38,907 nt of DNA from Methylophilus sp. (GCA_030696695.1 JAUYRP010000015.1:1-38907); one strand, 5' to 3'; shown: positions 18,201 through 26,621, counted from the first letter of the stretch. Notes: generated by a model not told the origin, from the sequence alone. Numbers and translations are program-made.

Positions 18201-18425
18201 AATCGCGTGGGTATAAGCGGTGGCAGGCAGGTTTGGATTAAGTTTTTCGAGTGCAGTGCGCAAATTTCGCTTTAGGATGACTTCGGATTTGTTCGCGCGA
18301 CCCAGCAATCCAGCTTCACCATAGGTTTCTTTCTTCCAGGCATAAACAACCTTCCAGCCCAAATCTTCCAATGCGTGCTGTGTTGCAGCTTCTACCAGCC
18401 CATCTTCTGAGTATTCGTAGCTCAT
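15234..18425 (-). CDS. hsdR: Type I restriction enzyme R subunit (endonuclease/translocase)
   Basis: The 1063-aa motor and nuclease subunit. The N-terminal nuclease has the PD-(D/E)xK motif: D149 in RRPDVVGF and E163-L-K165 in FFELK. The SF2 translocase follows with Walker A QGSGKS (299-304), DEAH (402-405), GFTGTP and the motif VI segment QTIARANRVYDD. A helical C-terminal domain of ~300 residues binds the methylase core. Unmodified DNA bound by HsdS triggers ATP-driven translocation and cutting far from the site. The start overlaps the hsdS stop by 4 bp (ATGA), so the three subunits are translationally coupled in the order M-S-R. The gene appears intact. Confidence 0.95.
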   Translation of the reverse strand: MSYEYSEDGLVEAATQHALEDLGWKVVYAWKKETYGEAGLLGRANKSEVILKRNLRTALEKLNPNLPATAYTHAIDQITEKAADKTLGQINKGKHALLTKGVQISYRNNKGEMEVKRLRVFDFEHPLKNEFLAVRQFEVVGELYNRRPDVVGFVNGIPLVFFELKAHHTDLANAYHDNLADYKDSIPSIFHCNAFIILSNGTDAKLGTVTSPYKFFLDWKRIEEEEEGIVSLDTMLRGTCERARLIDLFENFLLFDGDGGDVVKIMAKNHQFIGVNKVVAQTRNIEELKGKLGVFWHTQGSGKSYSIVFLCQKIHRKFGGSYTFLIVLDRSELERQIYDTFTSVGAVTEENIKAKSRDDLRRLLSENHRYVFTLIHKFSIDPKTESVYPLITDRKNIIVISDEAHRTQGGKFAQNMRFHGIPNASYLGFTGTPIIKEELELTKNIFGEYVSVYDFKRAIEDGATLPLRYLNRGEKLDIENPDLDEHMAEIIESEDLDEDQRAKLRREFARDYPILTSEARLDAIAKDLVWHFNERGYQGKAMFIALDKPTAVRMYDLVMKYWPQYVAELKKHIEQAQDQQEELKLKHHLKRVAETEVCVVVSSEQNEVAKFRAMGLEIESHRKKMVQRDLEKEFKDEENPFRLAIVCAMWITGFDVPCVSTVYLDKPIKGHTLMQTIARANRVYDDEKENGLIVDYGNVYRKLEEAYATYGEGDNNGKKNKNGDDSDDHSATPAERLEGLAVELQGSIDNTREFLLSVEFELDLLLNAKNPMEKLALIQKAMNCVCLNEKTRTEFEFKARDVFRKYKALYPEEQIKPFIKEHNAIEAVYEQLNQKVKGADITDVIHRLQQEVNMSVTVGSSASNDEDFVDLGQLDFDKLRQAFQKSNNKNMVVFDLQEAIEKKLEKMIQKNPLRLAFYEKYKQIIEDYNKGKDLQSVQLAFDRFQEVLQGLTEEESRAILEGLDEETLAIFDLLRKSSLSKKEREEVKKVAVKTLATLKEEKLRIERWRESTQVTAQIKTIIIDNLQWLPKEAYADDEVDEKTDLVYQHIYSNYSGGDIHVYV

Positions 18426-19618
18426 GCAACGTACTTCAATAGTTCTGAAGGGTCATATTGATCGACATCAATCATGCCGGTCATCAGGCGGGGTAAAAGG
18501 ATGTCACGGGCTTCACTCAGGCGTTGGTTTTGTGTGCGCAAATTATCTGAAATTTCAAGAGAAGGCATTGTAGCTTTGTTAAATTTCTCAACCAGCTCTT
18601 TACCCGGCAACTTCACGCACAATCCTTTGATTGCATCATTAGTTAACTGCGGTTGCGCCGCCCCACTGCAATAATTTTTTAGGCCAGCCAGCTTTAATAA
18701 ATTCAGAGTAAATGCTAAAGAAAGATAGTAGTAATCTTGGTTCGGAATAACTAAAAATGAATTGTTTGTTATAAATGCAGGTTCATATGTGCGGTGAACG
18801 TCAGCACTTCCATTTCCACGTGAAGTTATAAGAGCGATTTTTTTATCCGCATTACATTTATGGTAATAACCCATCACACCGGATGCACCGTAAACTGGAA
18901 ATTTACCGAATTCACAAATCGCTGTTTGTGGCAAATTTCTACCGTACTTAATGCGATATAGATCATTAATATTTGTTACGCTCCACCCTTCAGGAAGCCC
19001 CGTCTCTGGGTTGACAGAAGCCGATTCATAACTAGGAAAACGCATACGCACGAACCATTCCTCATAGATAATCTGCGCCATTTCTTCGAGCAGCTTAATC
19101 CGCTTCAGATTGTTTTCTATTAAGTCATCATAGGCTGACAAAATTCCTGCGATTTTTTGTTGAATTGGCAGAGGAGGAACAGGAATTTTCATACTCAACA
19201 GTTTTTCTGCACTTAGATTATCCTGAGTTGCGCCCTGAGAAATTTGCTGGAACGTTTTCTGAAAAATATTAAAGCAATATTTAATATAACGTGCATCTGA
19301 TTTACCCTCGTACGGGATAAAACCGATTACACTGTCTGGGAAACATGCAGGAATTCCCAAGATGGCTGTGTCGGCAATGTTTGCGGCGATTGTAATGCAT
19401 AGTGTCCCAGGCTCCCATAACTTGCTTTGTGCCAAGCCTGCTTCGCTATAAGTCTGAGTGTAGCTAGTAAGATATAAGTTAGCGGCCTTTATATCTGCAG
19501 TTTGGACAAACGGGTATTTTCCCCCATATAGATGTGGAGCATTTCTTGGACGATGGCGAGAGCGACCTCTGCGAACTGTTCCAAGCTCATCCAGTTTGTA
19601 ATACTGCCACTCCTTCAT
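18422..19618 (-). CDS. hsdS: Type I restriction-modification specificity subunit
   Basis: 398 aa. It sets the bipartite DNA target of the complex. The two target-recognition domains are visible: TRD1 (about 1-160) ends with the conserved PLPIQQKIAGILSAYDDLIE helix, and TRD2 (about 210-390) ends with a matching conserved helical segment (NLRTQNQRLSEARDILLPRL). LPEGWSVTNINDLYRIKYG marks the start of TRD2. The gene overlaps hsdM and hsdR by 4 bp each. TRDs vary widely, so the target sequence cannot be predicted here. Both half-subunits look complete, with no internal repeats that suggest phase variation. Confidence 0.93.
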   Translation of the reverse strand: MKEWQYYKLDELGTVRRGRSRHRPRNAPHLYGGKYPFVQTADIKAANLYLTSYTQTYSEAGLAQSKLWEPGTLCITIAANIADTAILGIPACFPDSVIGFIPYEGKSDARYIKYCFNIFQKTFQQISQGATQDNLSAEKLLSMKIPVPPLPIQQKIAGILSAYDDLIENNLKRIKLLEEMAQIIYEEWFVRMRFPSYESASVNPETGLPEGWSVTNINDLYRIKYGRNLPQTAICEFGKFPVYGASGVMGYYHKCNADKKIALITSRGNGSADVHRTYEPAFITNNSFLVIPNQDYYYLSLAFTLNLLKLAGLKNYCSGAAQPQLTNDAIKGLCVKLPGKELVEKFNKATMPSLEISDNLRTQNQRLSEARDILLPRLMTGMIDVDQYDPSELLKYVA

Positions 19619-21186
19619 TTTGCCGCACCTCTTAGAATTTGTCGCATGAGGCTGCTGGCCTCAGAGTTCAAGCTTTCCAGTTCACTGTGAATCTCACCAA
19701 GACGTGCAGCATAATCAAATCCTTCATCCAATTCGATGGAGTAACCAACATAACGTCCCGGGGTCAAGCTCCAGTCATTTTCCTCAACTTCTGCCACATC
19801 GACGATTTTGCACAGACCTTCGACATCCTCATATTTTTCATTGGGGAAATGCTCTTTCAGCCACGTATTGCTGTCGAATTGATTAGAAACATCTTCGCCG
19901 CGATATGCTTTCACAATCGCAGTCATGCCTTCCATTTGTTCAGGCGAAAAATCGCGTAGCGTAGTGTTGATCTGGCGATAAGTGTTTCGTGCATCAATCA
20001 TCAATATCTTGCGCTTGTTTTCTGGCCGCTTGCCACGATCCAAAAACCACAAATGACAAGGTAGCGAACGGGTGTAGAAGAAATTATTCCCCACTGCCAC
20101 AATGCAATCCACTGCGCCGGTTTCAATCAGTTTCTGGCGAATAAGTTTCTCACTTGCCCCTGCATCGGTCGCGGAAGATGCCATGACAAATCCAGCACGG
20201 CCATTCTCATTTAAGTAATGGTAAAAATATTGAATCCACAGATAGTTGCCGTTATCAGCTTTCGGAATGCCTACATCATCGAATAGCCGCTTATCGGTTT
20301 TCACGAAGTCTTTGTTCTTATCCACCTTGTTAACATTGAAAGGCGGATTAGCCATTACGAAATCGCATTTGCCCACGAGATTATGTGGATCGGAATAGAA
20401 GCTATTGCTCTCGATGATTTTTCCCTCAATGCCGTGAATGGCCAAGTTCATCTTCGCAAGACGGGTGTTATTGGATTTTTGCTCCGTGCCATAGACCTTG
20501 ATAGCTTCGTTCACTGCCCGTTTGCTGTGATCTCGCACGAAATGTCCGGTTTGAACGAACATACCGCCAGAACCACAGGCGGGATCATGGATAATACCGT
20601 GATCAGGTTCAATGAAATTGACGATTAGCTGCACTAATGATGGCGGAGTGAAGAATTCTCCACCTTCCTGCGCACCGGCGCCGCTCATGGAGAATTTCAT
20701 CAGGAAAAACTCGTAAATCCTCCCAAATACGTCACCCTTCAACTTCTTTACCGAATCCTTATTGAATACCCGGATTAACTCGCGGAGCAGATCTGAATCC
20801 AATTCCTGATAGTTTTTTGGCAGGATACCGGCAAGATCTGGGTAGCTGGCTTCAATCAGGCGCATGGCTTCATTGACTCCTTCATTGACATCATCACCCT
20901 CTGGCAAATTGGCAAGCTGTTCATACTGCGATTTCTCTGGCAGCATCATTGCCCCGGCACCAAGGAAGTCTGCTTGGGTTACAGCACGTTTACCCCGCGG
21001 CCCTTCAGGGATGGAAGCTTCGATTGCAATCTTAGCTTCTTCATAGCGGTTTTGAGCATAGCGCAGCAGAATCAATCCCAACACAGGATCTTTATACTCC
21101 GCTGCCGTCAGCTTAGAGTTGGCACGCAGATTATCCGCAGAGTCCCAAAGTTCTTTTTCCAGTTGCTTAATTTGTTCGTTATTCAT
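19615..21186 (-). CDS. hsdM: Type I restriction-modification DNA adenine methyltransferase
   Basis: 523 aa. Two HsdM with one HsdS methylate adenine in each half of the target. The N-terminal helical HsdM_N domain runs to about residue 150, then GEFFTPPSLV (176-185), SAM-binding motif I DPACGSGGMF (201-210) and catalytic motif IV NPPF (280-283). Length and motif order fit an intact N6-adenine methylase. It is the first gene of the M-S-R operon and is divergent from the 21760 gene across 573 bp, which must hold its promoter. An intact methylase with an intact nuclease suggests a working system. Confidence 0.95.
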   Translation of the reverse strand: MNNEQIKQLEKELWDSADNLRANSKLTAAEYKDPVLGLILLRYAQNRYEEAKIAIEASIPEGPRGKRAVTQADFLGAGAMMLPEKSQYEQLANLPEGDDVNEGVNEAMRLIEASYPDLAGILPKNYQELDSDLLRELIRVFNKDSVKKLKGDVFGRIYEFFLMKFSMSGAGAQEGGEFFTPPSLVQLIVNFIEPDHGIIHDPACGSGGMFVQTGHFVRDHSKRAVNEAIKVYGTEQKSNNTRLAKMNLAIHGIEGKIIESNSFYSDPHNLVGKCDFVMANPPFNVNKVDKNKDFVKTDKRLFDDVGIPKADNGNYLWIQYFYHYLNENGRAGFVMASSATDAGASEKLIRQKLIETGAVDCIVAVGNNFFYTRSLPCHLWFLDRGKRPENKRKILMIDARNTYRQINTTLRDFSPEQMEGMTAIVKAYRGEDVSNQFDSNTWLKEHFPNEKYEDVEGLCKIVDVAEVEENDWSLTPGRYVGYSIELDEGFDYAARLGEIHSELESLNSEASSLMRQILRGAAK

Positions 21187-21759
21187 TAAATACCTAATTT
21201 AGGGATTCTGGGGTGTAGCGTATTGCTCTGGCATCAATTCTAATAAAAGTATCATTTACAATTCGCTTATGTCGTAGTTCTGATATCAGTTACAAACAAA
21301 AGCAATTTATTGATTGATGCTTTTAATTCAATAGTGAGTATTACATCTTTTGCTCATGCTTCAATAACGACCAACATGCGACTAGATGCGAAATAGATAA
21401 TGATTACGCTTCATCGGTCTGAATATTTATCCCGTTTACTTCTGAGGAAGTATTAAATATTAATCGATTCCAGGCTCGGAAAGCATTCTCTCATTTTTCG
21501 CAACCAATTCAACTGAATGTTTGTGCAAGTAAATCCCCTTCCTAAAACCTTTCAATCACATATACTTCATCTGAAGCCTTGGTAAACAAACTTTAGGGGA
21601 AACACCACCGTCAATTTATGCACTTTCTTTACCCATACTTTCGCCTGATATCCTAATTTTTCTCCCTGTTTTTTTCCCTAAAAAACCATCTTTAATTTTT
21701 TTACACACATCAAGCATCACTTATGATCTATTTCTTAATATTTTTTAAGGAGTTTTTCT
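21187..21759. other. Divergent promoter region between hsdM and the recombination module
   Basis: No gene is seen in 573 AT-rich bases. It separates the minus-strand R-M operon from plus-strand genes and so should carry both promoters. The right end has long T-rich runs and then AAGGAG eight bases before ATG 21760. I see no clear operator. Confidence 0.5.
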
Positions 21760-22086
21760 ATGGCTATTCATTGCCCCAAATGTAGTTCAACCCTAATCAC
21801 AGCTCGCAATATGGGCAAGAAAGTCTGTTGTAGTATCGGTATCGTTGCTGGCGGCGCTCAAGGTGTCTCGAATGCGCTTAAAGGTGCAAAAATAGGAGCC
21901 GGAGTCGGTGCTTTGTTCGGTTCTTCCGGTATTTTTCTAGGCAAACTCGCCGGAGCGCTCATTGGTGCCATGATCGGCGGTACCTCCGGTGGCATTGCAG
22001 GAGCTAAAGTCGGCGAGATGATTGATGAACGGGCGCTGGATAACTACGAGTGCCTGCAATGCGAGCATGTCTTCAGGATCGATTGA
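21760..22086 (+). CDS. Small zinc-ribbon and glycine-zipper protein
   Basis: 108 aa, strong AAGGAG ribosome binding site. Two Cys pairs, CPKC near the N-terminus (residues 5-8) and CLQC near the C-terminus, look like halves of one zinc ribbon. Between them lies a glycine-rich hydrophobic stretch of small residues with GxxxG spacing (GAKIGAGVGALFG, GKLAGALIGAMIGG), as in glycine-zipper membrane proteins. The protein could insert a hairpin in the membrane with the two Cys pairs meeting on one side. It stands first in the recombination module, 154 bp before the DUF932 gene. No function can be assigned. Confidence 0.7.
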   Translation: MAIHCPKCSSTLITARNMGKKVCCSIGIVAGGAQGVSNALKGAKIGAGVGALFGSSGIFLGKLAGALIGAMIGGTSGGIAGAKVGEMIDERALDNYECLQCEHVFRID

Positions 22087-22239
22087 CGCTGAATCTTTCA
22101 ATACACCTCTTTTACTTACTTTTATTCCCTTTTTCTTTCTTATCACATCCGCGCATCAATCGGTCTGTCGCTTACCGCTTACTTATGCGCGATGGCCTAT
22201 GCACGTGCATTTTTACACTTACACATAAGGAAAAACACT

Positions 22240-23208
22240 ATGTCACATCTCGTTCAAAACATGGCCTATACAGGCGCAACCCCTTGGCATCAACTGGGCA
22301 ATCAATTACCTGCCAAACAACCGATTGAAGTCTGGGCTGAGAAAGCCGGGATGGATTGGAGCATCTGTGAAGCGCCAGTGCGCTACATGACGGAACAAAT
22401 CGGCTCATTAGGTTCGCTCAGGTCGTTTGACGAACAAAAGGTACTTTACCGCAGCGACACCAAAGCACCGCTATCCGTGGTCAGTGAACGCTATCAAGTC
22501 GTCCAACCCAAGACAATTTTGGAATTTTATCGTGATCTCACGGAAGTATCCGGTTTCGAACTTGAAACAGCCGGTGTTCTCAAAGAAGGCAAGAAATTCT
22601 GGGCTCTGGCCAGAACTGGCAAAGAAGCGAAGCTCAAAGGTGATGATGTTGTCAATGGCTACATCTTGCTTGCCACATCCTGCGATGGAACACTGGCCAC
22701 CACCGCAACACCGACAACGATCCGTGTAGTTTGCAACAATACGCTATCCATCGCATTGAATGGCGCCAGCAGCGCAATCAAAGTGCCGCATAGCACAAGT
22801 TTTGATGCGCAAGCCGTCAAAAAGCAGCTAGGTATCGCTGTATCACAGTGGGACAGCTTCATGTACCGCATGAAAACCCTATCGGAACGCAAAGTCAAAA
22901 GCCATGAATCGCTGAATTACTTCCTCAAAGTCCTATGCCAAACTGGCAATCATGATGATCAAACCTCTGGCCTCAAAAATGAACGTGCATTGAAAACCGT
23001 CCAGTCGCTTTATGACGGTCACGGAAGAGGCGCACAACTTTCAGCCGCCAACGGTACGGCCTGGGGATTGTTATGTGCAGTCACCGAATTTGTCGATCAT
23101 GAAAAAAGAGCCAGAAGCCAAGGACACAGGCTCGATAGCGCATGGTTCGGCCAAGGTGCAAATCTCAAACAACGTGCCCTAGATTACGCTCTGCAACTGG
23201 TTGGCTGA
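22240..23208 (+). CDS. DUF932 domain protein
   Basis: 322 aa from ATG 22240, preceded by AAGGAAAA; the open frame extends upstream but without a signal for starting. TPWHQLGNQLP near the start, then VVSERYQVVQPKTILEFYRDL, WALARTGKEAKLKGDDVVNGY and TPTTIRVVCNNTLSIAL are typical of the phage/plasmid DUF932 family. These proteins lie beside recombination genes in many plasmids, ICEs and islands, as here; their biochemical role is not known. A strong terminator follows 43 bp after the stop. Confidence 0.88.
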   Translation: MSHLVQNMAYTGATPWHQLGNQLPAKQPIEVWAEKAGMDWSICEAPVRYMTEQIGSLGSLRSFDEQKVLYRSDTKAPLSVVSERYQVVQPKTILEFYRDLTEVSGFELETAGVLKEGKKFWALARTGKEAKLKGDDVVNGYILLATSCDGTLATTATPTTIRVVCNNTLSIALNGASSAIKVPHSTSFDAQAVKKQLGIAVSQWDSFMYRMKTLSERKVKSHESLNYFLKVLCQTGNHDDQTSGLKNERALKTVQSLYDGHGRGAQLSAANGTAWGLLCAVTEFVDHEKRARSQGHRLDSAWFGQGANLKQRALDYALQLVG

Positions 23209-23250
23209 ACGCGCTATCTGTTAATTCATCTGGCATTACTCTCCTAAATA

Positions 23251-23284
23251 ACCCATCCAATATTGCATTGGCTGGGTTTTTTTC
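23251..23284 (+). terminator. Rho-independent terminator after DUF932
   Basis: Arms ACCCATCCAAT (23251-23261) and ATTGGCTGGGT (23267-23277) pair over 11 positions with one G-U type mismatch and a 5-nt loop, followed by a run of eight T. It lies between the DUF932 gene and the YqaJ gene. Confidence 0.85.
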
Positions 23285-23319
23285 ATTTTGAAACGAAAAC
23301 CTACCGAATAGGAAAAACC

Positions 23320-23904
23320 ATGAGCAACTCTCTCAAACCTGAAAGAAGAATAAAAATCCAACCGGCATTGAAACTGGTCAGAACCCGAGATCTCAACCGG
23401 GACCAGTGGTTAACCGTGCGCAAAAACGGTATTGGCAGTTCCGATGCCGCTGCGGCTGTTGGTCTTAATCCATATAAATCCCAACTTGAACTGTGGCTGG
23501 AAAAGACTGGCCGCGATGGCAATCTGCCGAAAACCGATCCCAATGACGAATCAAGTCCGATGTACTGGGGGATTTTATTGGAACCTTTTGTTGCGGCGCA
23601 TTACACCAAGCACACCGGCAACAAGGTCAGGCGCATCAATGCGGTATTGCAGCATCCCGTTGAACCTTGGATGCTGGCCAATATAGACCGAGAAGTGATC
23701 GGTGCACCGGATGTGCAAATACTGGAATGCAAAACTACCGGAATAAACGGAGTACGACTCTGGAAAGAAGGTGTGCCGGAATATGTTCAGCTTCAGGTCA
23801 TGCATCAATTGGCGGTCACGGGTAAACAAGCGGCAGATGTTGCGGTGCTAATTTGCGGCCAAGAGCTGCAAATTAGCACCGCATTGATCGAGATGAGACG
23901 ATGA
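23320..23904 (+). CDS. YqaJ-type viral recombinase nuclease, N-terminal part (frameshifted)
   Basis: 194 aa from ATG 23320, with AGGA upstream. It carries the lambda-exonuclease-like core: GIGSSDAAAAVGLNPYKS, WGILLEPFVAAHY, then GAPDVQILECKTT with the catalytic D...ExK. Such nucleases resect DNA ends for phage-type recombination. The frame ends in ISTALIEMRR at TGA 23904, while the sequence in the next frame (IHRIDRDETMIERL) continues the family directly. A 2-base excess after CTGCAAATT at 23868-23876 therefore split one ~330-aa gene in two. The catalytic residues are all upstream of the break, so a shortened nuclease could still be active, but loss of the C-terminal domain makes that doubtful. 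Confidence 0.88.
   Translation: MSNSLKPERRIKIQPALKLVRTRDLNRDQWLTVRKNGIGSSDAAAAVGLNPYKSQLELWLEKTGRDGNLPKTDPNDESSPMYWGILLEPFVAAHYTKHTGNKVRRINAVLQHPVEPWMLANIDREVIGAPDVQILECKTTGINGVRLWKEGVPEYVQLQVMHQLAVTGKQAADVAVLICGQELQISTALIEMRR
23841..23883. repeat. Perfect 16-bp inverted repeat at the YqaJ frameshift
   Basis: TGCGGTGCTAATTTGC (23841-23856) and GCAAATTAGCACCGCA (23868-23883) are exact complements with an 11-nt loop. The extra AG that breaks the yqaJ reading frame lies inside the right arm and is exactly what makes the hairpin perfect. Without it the arm would read GCAAATTCACCGCA. Confidence 0.9.
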
Positions 23905-24329
23905 TCGAACGTTTGATAGAGCTGGAGCGGCAATTCTGGCGCTTTGTAGAACTTGATCAAGCACCGCCTGCCGATGGTTCGGATTCTGCTGATGTGGCAT
24001 TGCGTTGCCTGTATCCGCAAGATAACGGAAAAACGCTCGATTTAAGCCGTGATTCGGAAATGTCACAGACATTCACGGATTTGCTGGCAGTTCGACAATT
24101 ACTCACCAGTCAAAACCAACTCGAATCCCAATTAAAGCAACGCATACAACAACGCTTGGGAGATATGACAAAAGCGCTATTTGAAACCGGCGAAGTCTCC
24201 TGGAAACGCAGCAAAGACAAAACAGATCTGGATATTGATCGATTGCTTAAAGATCAGCCTGATTTGCTGCAACGCTATTGCCTTACCAAACCTGGTTCAA
24301 GGCGCTTTCTGATAAATGCTTCAACATAA
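23901..24329 (+). pseudogene. C-terminal part of the split YqaJ gene
   Basis: 142 codons from an ATG that overlaps the end of the N-terminal frame by 4 bp. IERLIELERQFWRFVELDQAPPADGSDSADVALRCLYP is cut here only for reading: the stretch from LIELERQFW to DVALRCLYP is typical of the C-terminal domain of YqaJ proteins, as is VSWKRSKDKTDLDIDRLL later on. The overlap ATGA could allow coupled translation and a two-piece protein, but the simplest view is a frameshifted relic. Confidence 0.75.
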
Positions 24330-24382
24330 CTGGCATTTTCTATTTGCTTCCAATAAAAAACCCACAAACCAAAGGAAATATC

Positions 24383-25294
24383 ATGCTTAAAGGATTGGCA
24401 TTAACGCCACCGGTGATTGGCCGGATTACTATAGGAAAGGTCGTTGAGAAGAATGGTAAACGACTTCCTGAGAAAGACGATGAATTCACGATTACCAGCC
24501 AAATACAAAACAAGGACGGTTGGATCAATCACCCTTTGAATGAAACCTTGCGTAAAGAGCATGGCAACAAGTTGCGCAACATACCGGTCAGGTTGCTGTT
24601 TAACGATCCAGATCTCAATTTACGCGCCAATTACACTTTGTTCGATCGGCAAACCGGCAGACCTGTTTGTGTTGGCAATGGTGAAACATGCCGACGGGCA
24701 ACCAAAACGGGTATTCAATCACTTCCTTGTCCAGCGCCAGAAGCGTGCGAATTGGCTAAAGGCGGCAACTGCAAGCCTTATGGCCGATTGAACGTTCGTA
24801 TCGACGATGAGGATGAATTGGGAAGTTTTGTGTTTCGCACCACTGGATTTAACAGTATCCGGACACTTACGACCCGATTGCGGTACTTTACTGCGGCATC
24901 CGGTGGTCTACTGTCGACTCTTCCATTGGAACTTCGTCTGCGCGGTAAATCGACTACCCAATCGCATCGAGCGCCGATTTATTACGTTGATTTGACCATC
25001 AGGACGGGTATGACGATGGCGGAATCTATCGTCAAAGCCAGAACGCTTGCCGAAGAACGCAAATCATCAGGATTTGATCAAGCTGCCTTGGATGAAGCCG
25101 CGAAATTGGGGTTTGATAATGGGGCATTTGAGGAATCGGAGGAAGAAGGTATTGCTGTGGTTGAGGAGTTTTATTCTGATGACATTCCCGCTCATAATCG
25201 GGATAACTTGGAGAACAAGGTTGATTTGGTTGCCAAGTTAGGTAAAAAAATGGAACAATTCAATGTGAGCGGTGAATCTATGCTGATTGCTTGA
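24383..25294 (+). CDS. Gp3-like recombination directionality factor / metal-binding protein
   Basis: 303 aa from ATG 24383 with AAGGA before it. The N-terminal domain (IGRITIGKVVEKNGKRLP ... DEFTIT) is followed by a Cys-rich region (CVGNGETCRRA, LPCPAPEACELAKGGNC) that probably binds a metal, then GSFVFRTTGFNSIRTL and YYVDLTIR. This pattern is often annotated 'hydrolase or metal-binding protein' and resembles the Gp3-like RDF family, proteins that switch serine integrases to excision. No serine integrase is visible in the window, so the role may instead lie with the YqaJ/DUF932 recombination genes. The acidic C-terminus (EESEEEG) is flexible. A terminator follows. Confidence 0.7.
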   Translation: MLKGLALTPPVIGRITIGKVVEKNGKRLPEKDDEFTITSQIQNKDGWINHPLNETLRKEHGNKLRNIPVRLLFNDPDLNLRANYTLFDRQTGRPVCVGNGETCRRATKTGIQSLPCPAPEACELAKGGNCKPYGRLNVRIDDEDELGSFVFRTTGFNSIRTLTTRLRYFTAASGGLLSTLPLELRLRGKSTTQSHRAPIYYVDLTIRTGMTMAESIVKARTLAEERKSSGFDQAALDEAAKLGFDNGAFEESEEEGIAVVEEFYSDDIPAHNRDNLENKVDLVAKLGKKMEQFNVSGESMLIA

Positions 25295-25325
25295 TTACGT
25301 GACGGACGATAGATGGTTAACGCAG

Positions 25326-25361
25326 CATCGGGCTAAAACGCCCGATGTTTGTAATTTTTTT
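25326..25361 (+). terminator. Rho-independent terminator ending the recombination module
   Basis: CATCGGGC (25326-25333) and GCCCGATG (25340-25347) form a perfect 8-bp stem with a TAAAAC loop, followed by a T-rich tail. It lies 32 bp after the RDF-like gene. The ~335 bp after it are AT-rich without a visible gene. Confidence 0.9.
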
Positions 25362-25697
25362 GTTATGAAATTTTGGATTTTAATCTAACTATTAAAAATA
25401 GAATTGAATAAGCACACGCAAATGGGATCATTGAAATGGTCGCTTTTAGCCCAGACTGTGTCAAAACGCAGAAAAATGTTTTGCTTTATCGCCAGACCGC
25501 GTAGATAAAACCGCAAAAATCTTGCCCCCCAGACCAATCGACAAACCCTTGAATTTCTCATTGCTACCTTCGAGAAATTAATTAAATTTTTCGTTCATCA
25601 CTAGGTATTGAGAAAATTAATATAAAAGTCTCTAAAGTAGAAAGTTAATTGATTTATAACTCGTCGCCTATAGCAAGTTACTAAACGTGGCTACATC

Positions 25698-26483
25698 CTA
25701 AAAATTACACTTTACTTTATTAGATATTTTATTAGCCACCTTGACTAACTCGGCATCACCGAATGCACATCGTAAGATGCCCTCTGCTAATAAGTCTGCT
25801 CGATGATTATTTTGTTCGCCATAATCAAAATTTGTTTTTATAATATCCGTCTCCGGGATAATCTCTAAAAATTTAGGATAAAACTTACGAATCTTTTGTA
25901 AGATATCGCCTTCTTGATAAATTGTTTTTCTGATGGCTGGCAATGAGTTATTTTTTAATCCATCGAAAACCCGTGGCGATGAATTGAAGACGTATGCATC
26001 GACGCCTGTCCACAAGGAAACGGATAGGGCCAATCCACCTCCCAAAGAATGTCCTGTTAACACAACCTCTTGGTCAGGATGTTTTTTAATATAATTATTA
26101 ACGTGTTTTTTTGCACTTTTGTAAGGAATTGACATTCCAATTGCAAGATTTCCATCTATCCAATCTGTTTTTTCATCTGTTCCTTTAAATGAAATAACAG
26201 TTACATTTTTTTGTTTGTTCTCCCATATATCATATTGAAGATTTGAAAATATTCGACCAAACCAAGAGGGTGAATATGAATTATCAAGCGTTGGATTTCC
26301 ATCTAAATCAACACGAATCCAGCCTAGATCTTCAATTGGAAAGTATGTTCTGTCCTTTTTTAGATAAGAGTTCGAAGCCATCATTGCATATAAAGCATAT
26401 TTTTCTGCGGCCTTAGCATCCAAATCAATAGGGAACGCGTTACTTGAAGCTAAAAATAAAAGTATAATTAATAGGCTTTTCAT
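25698..26483 (-). CDS. Exported class 3 lipase
   Basis: 261 aa with a Sec signal peptide (MKSLLIILLFLASSNAF). The alpha/beta-hydrolase core has VVLTGHSLGGGLALS (141-155) with nucleophile Ser146, the oxyanion-side VISFKGTDEKTDW (96-108), SSPRVF (168-173) and a late His in NNHRADLLAEG (H227). The catalytic Asp is probably D193 in YQEGDIL. It should hydrolyse lipid esters in the periplasm or outside. It stands alone: no immunity or secretion gene is adjacent, and it lies between the recombination module and IS debris. A lipase effector is possible but unsupported. An ATG with TCCAGAATG-type GGAGAATGTT upstream supports the start. Confidence 0.85.
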   Translation of the reverse strand: MKSLLIILLFLASSNAFPIDLDAKAAEKYALYAMMASNSYLKKDRTYFPIEDLGWIRVDLDGNPTLDNSYSPSWFGRIFSNLQYDIWENKQKNVTVISFKGTDEKTDWIDGNLAIGMSIPYKSAKKHVNNYIKKHPDQEVVLTGHSLGGGLALSVSLWTGVDAYVFNSSPRVFDGLKNNSLPAIRKTIYQEGDILQKIRKFYPKFLEIIPETDIIKTNFDYGEQNNHRADLLAEGILRCAFGDAELVKVANKISNKVKCNF

Positions 26484-26621
26484 AACATTCTCCAGAATGG
26501 TTATTCATAGATACATAACTTTGCGTATTATTCATAATAATCAGTGGTTTCATATTCACTACAAACGATTCGAAGTTCATTTTAACCTAAAAATACCATT
26601 GGAATTATTGATTTACTTGGC

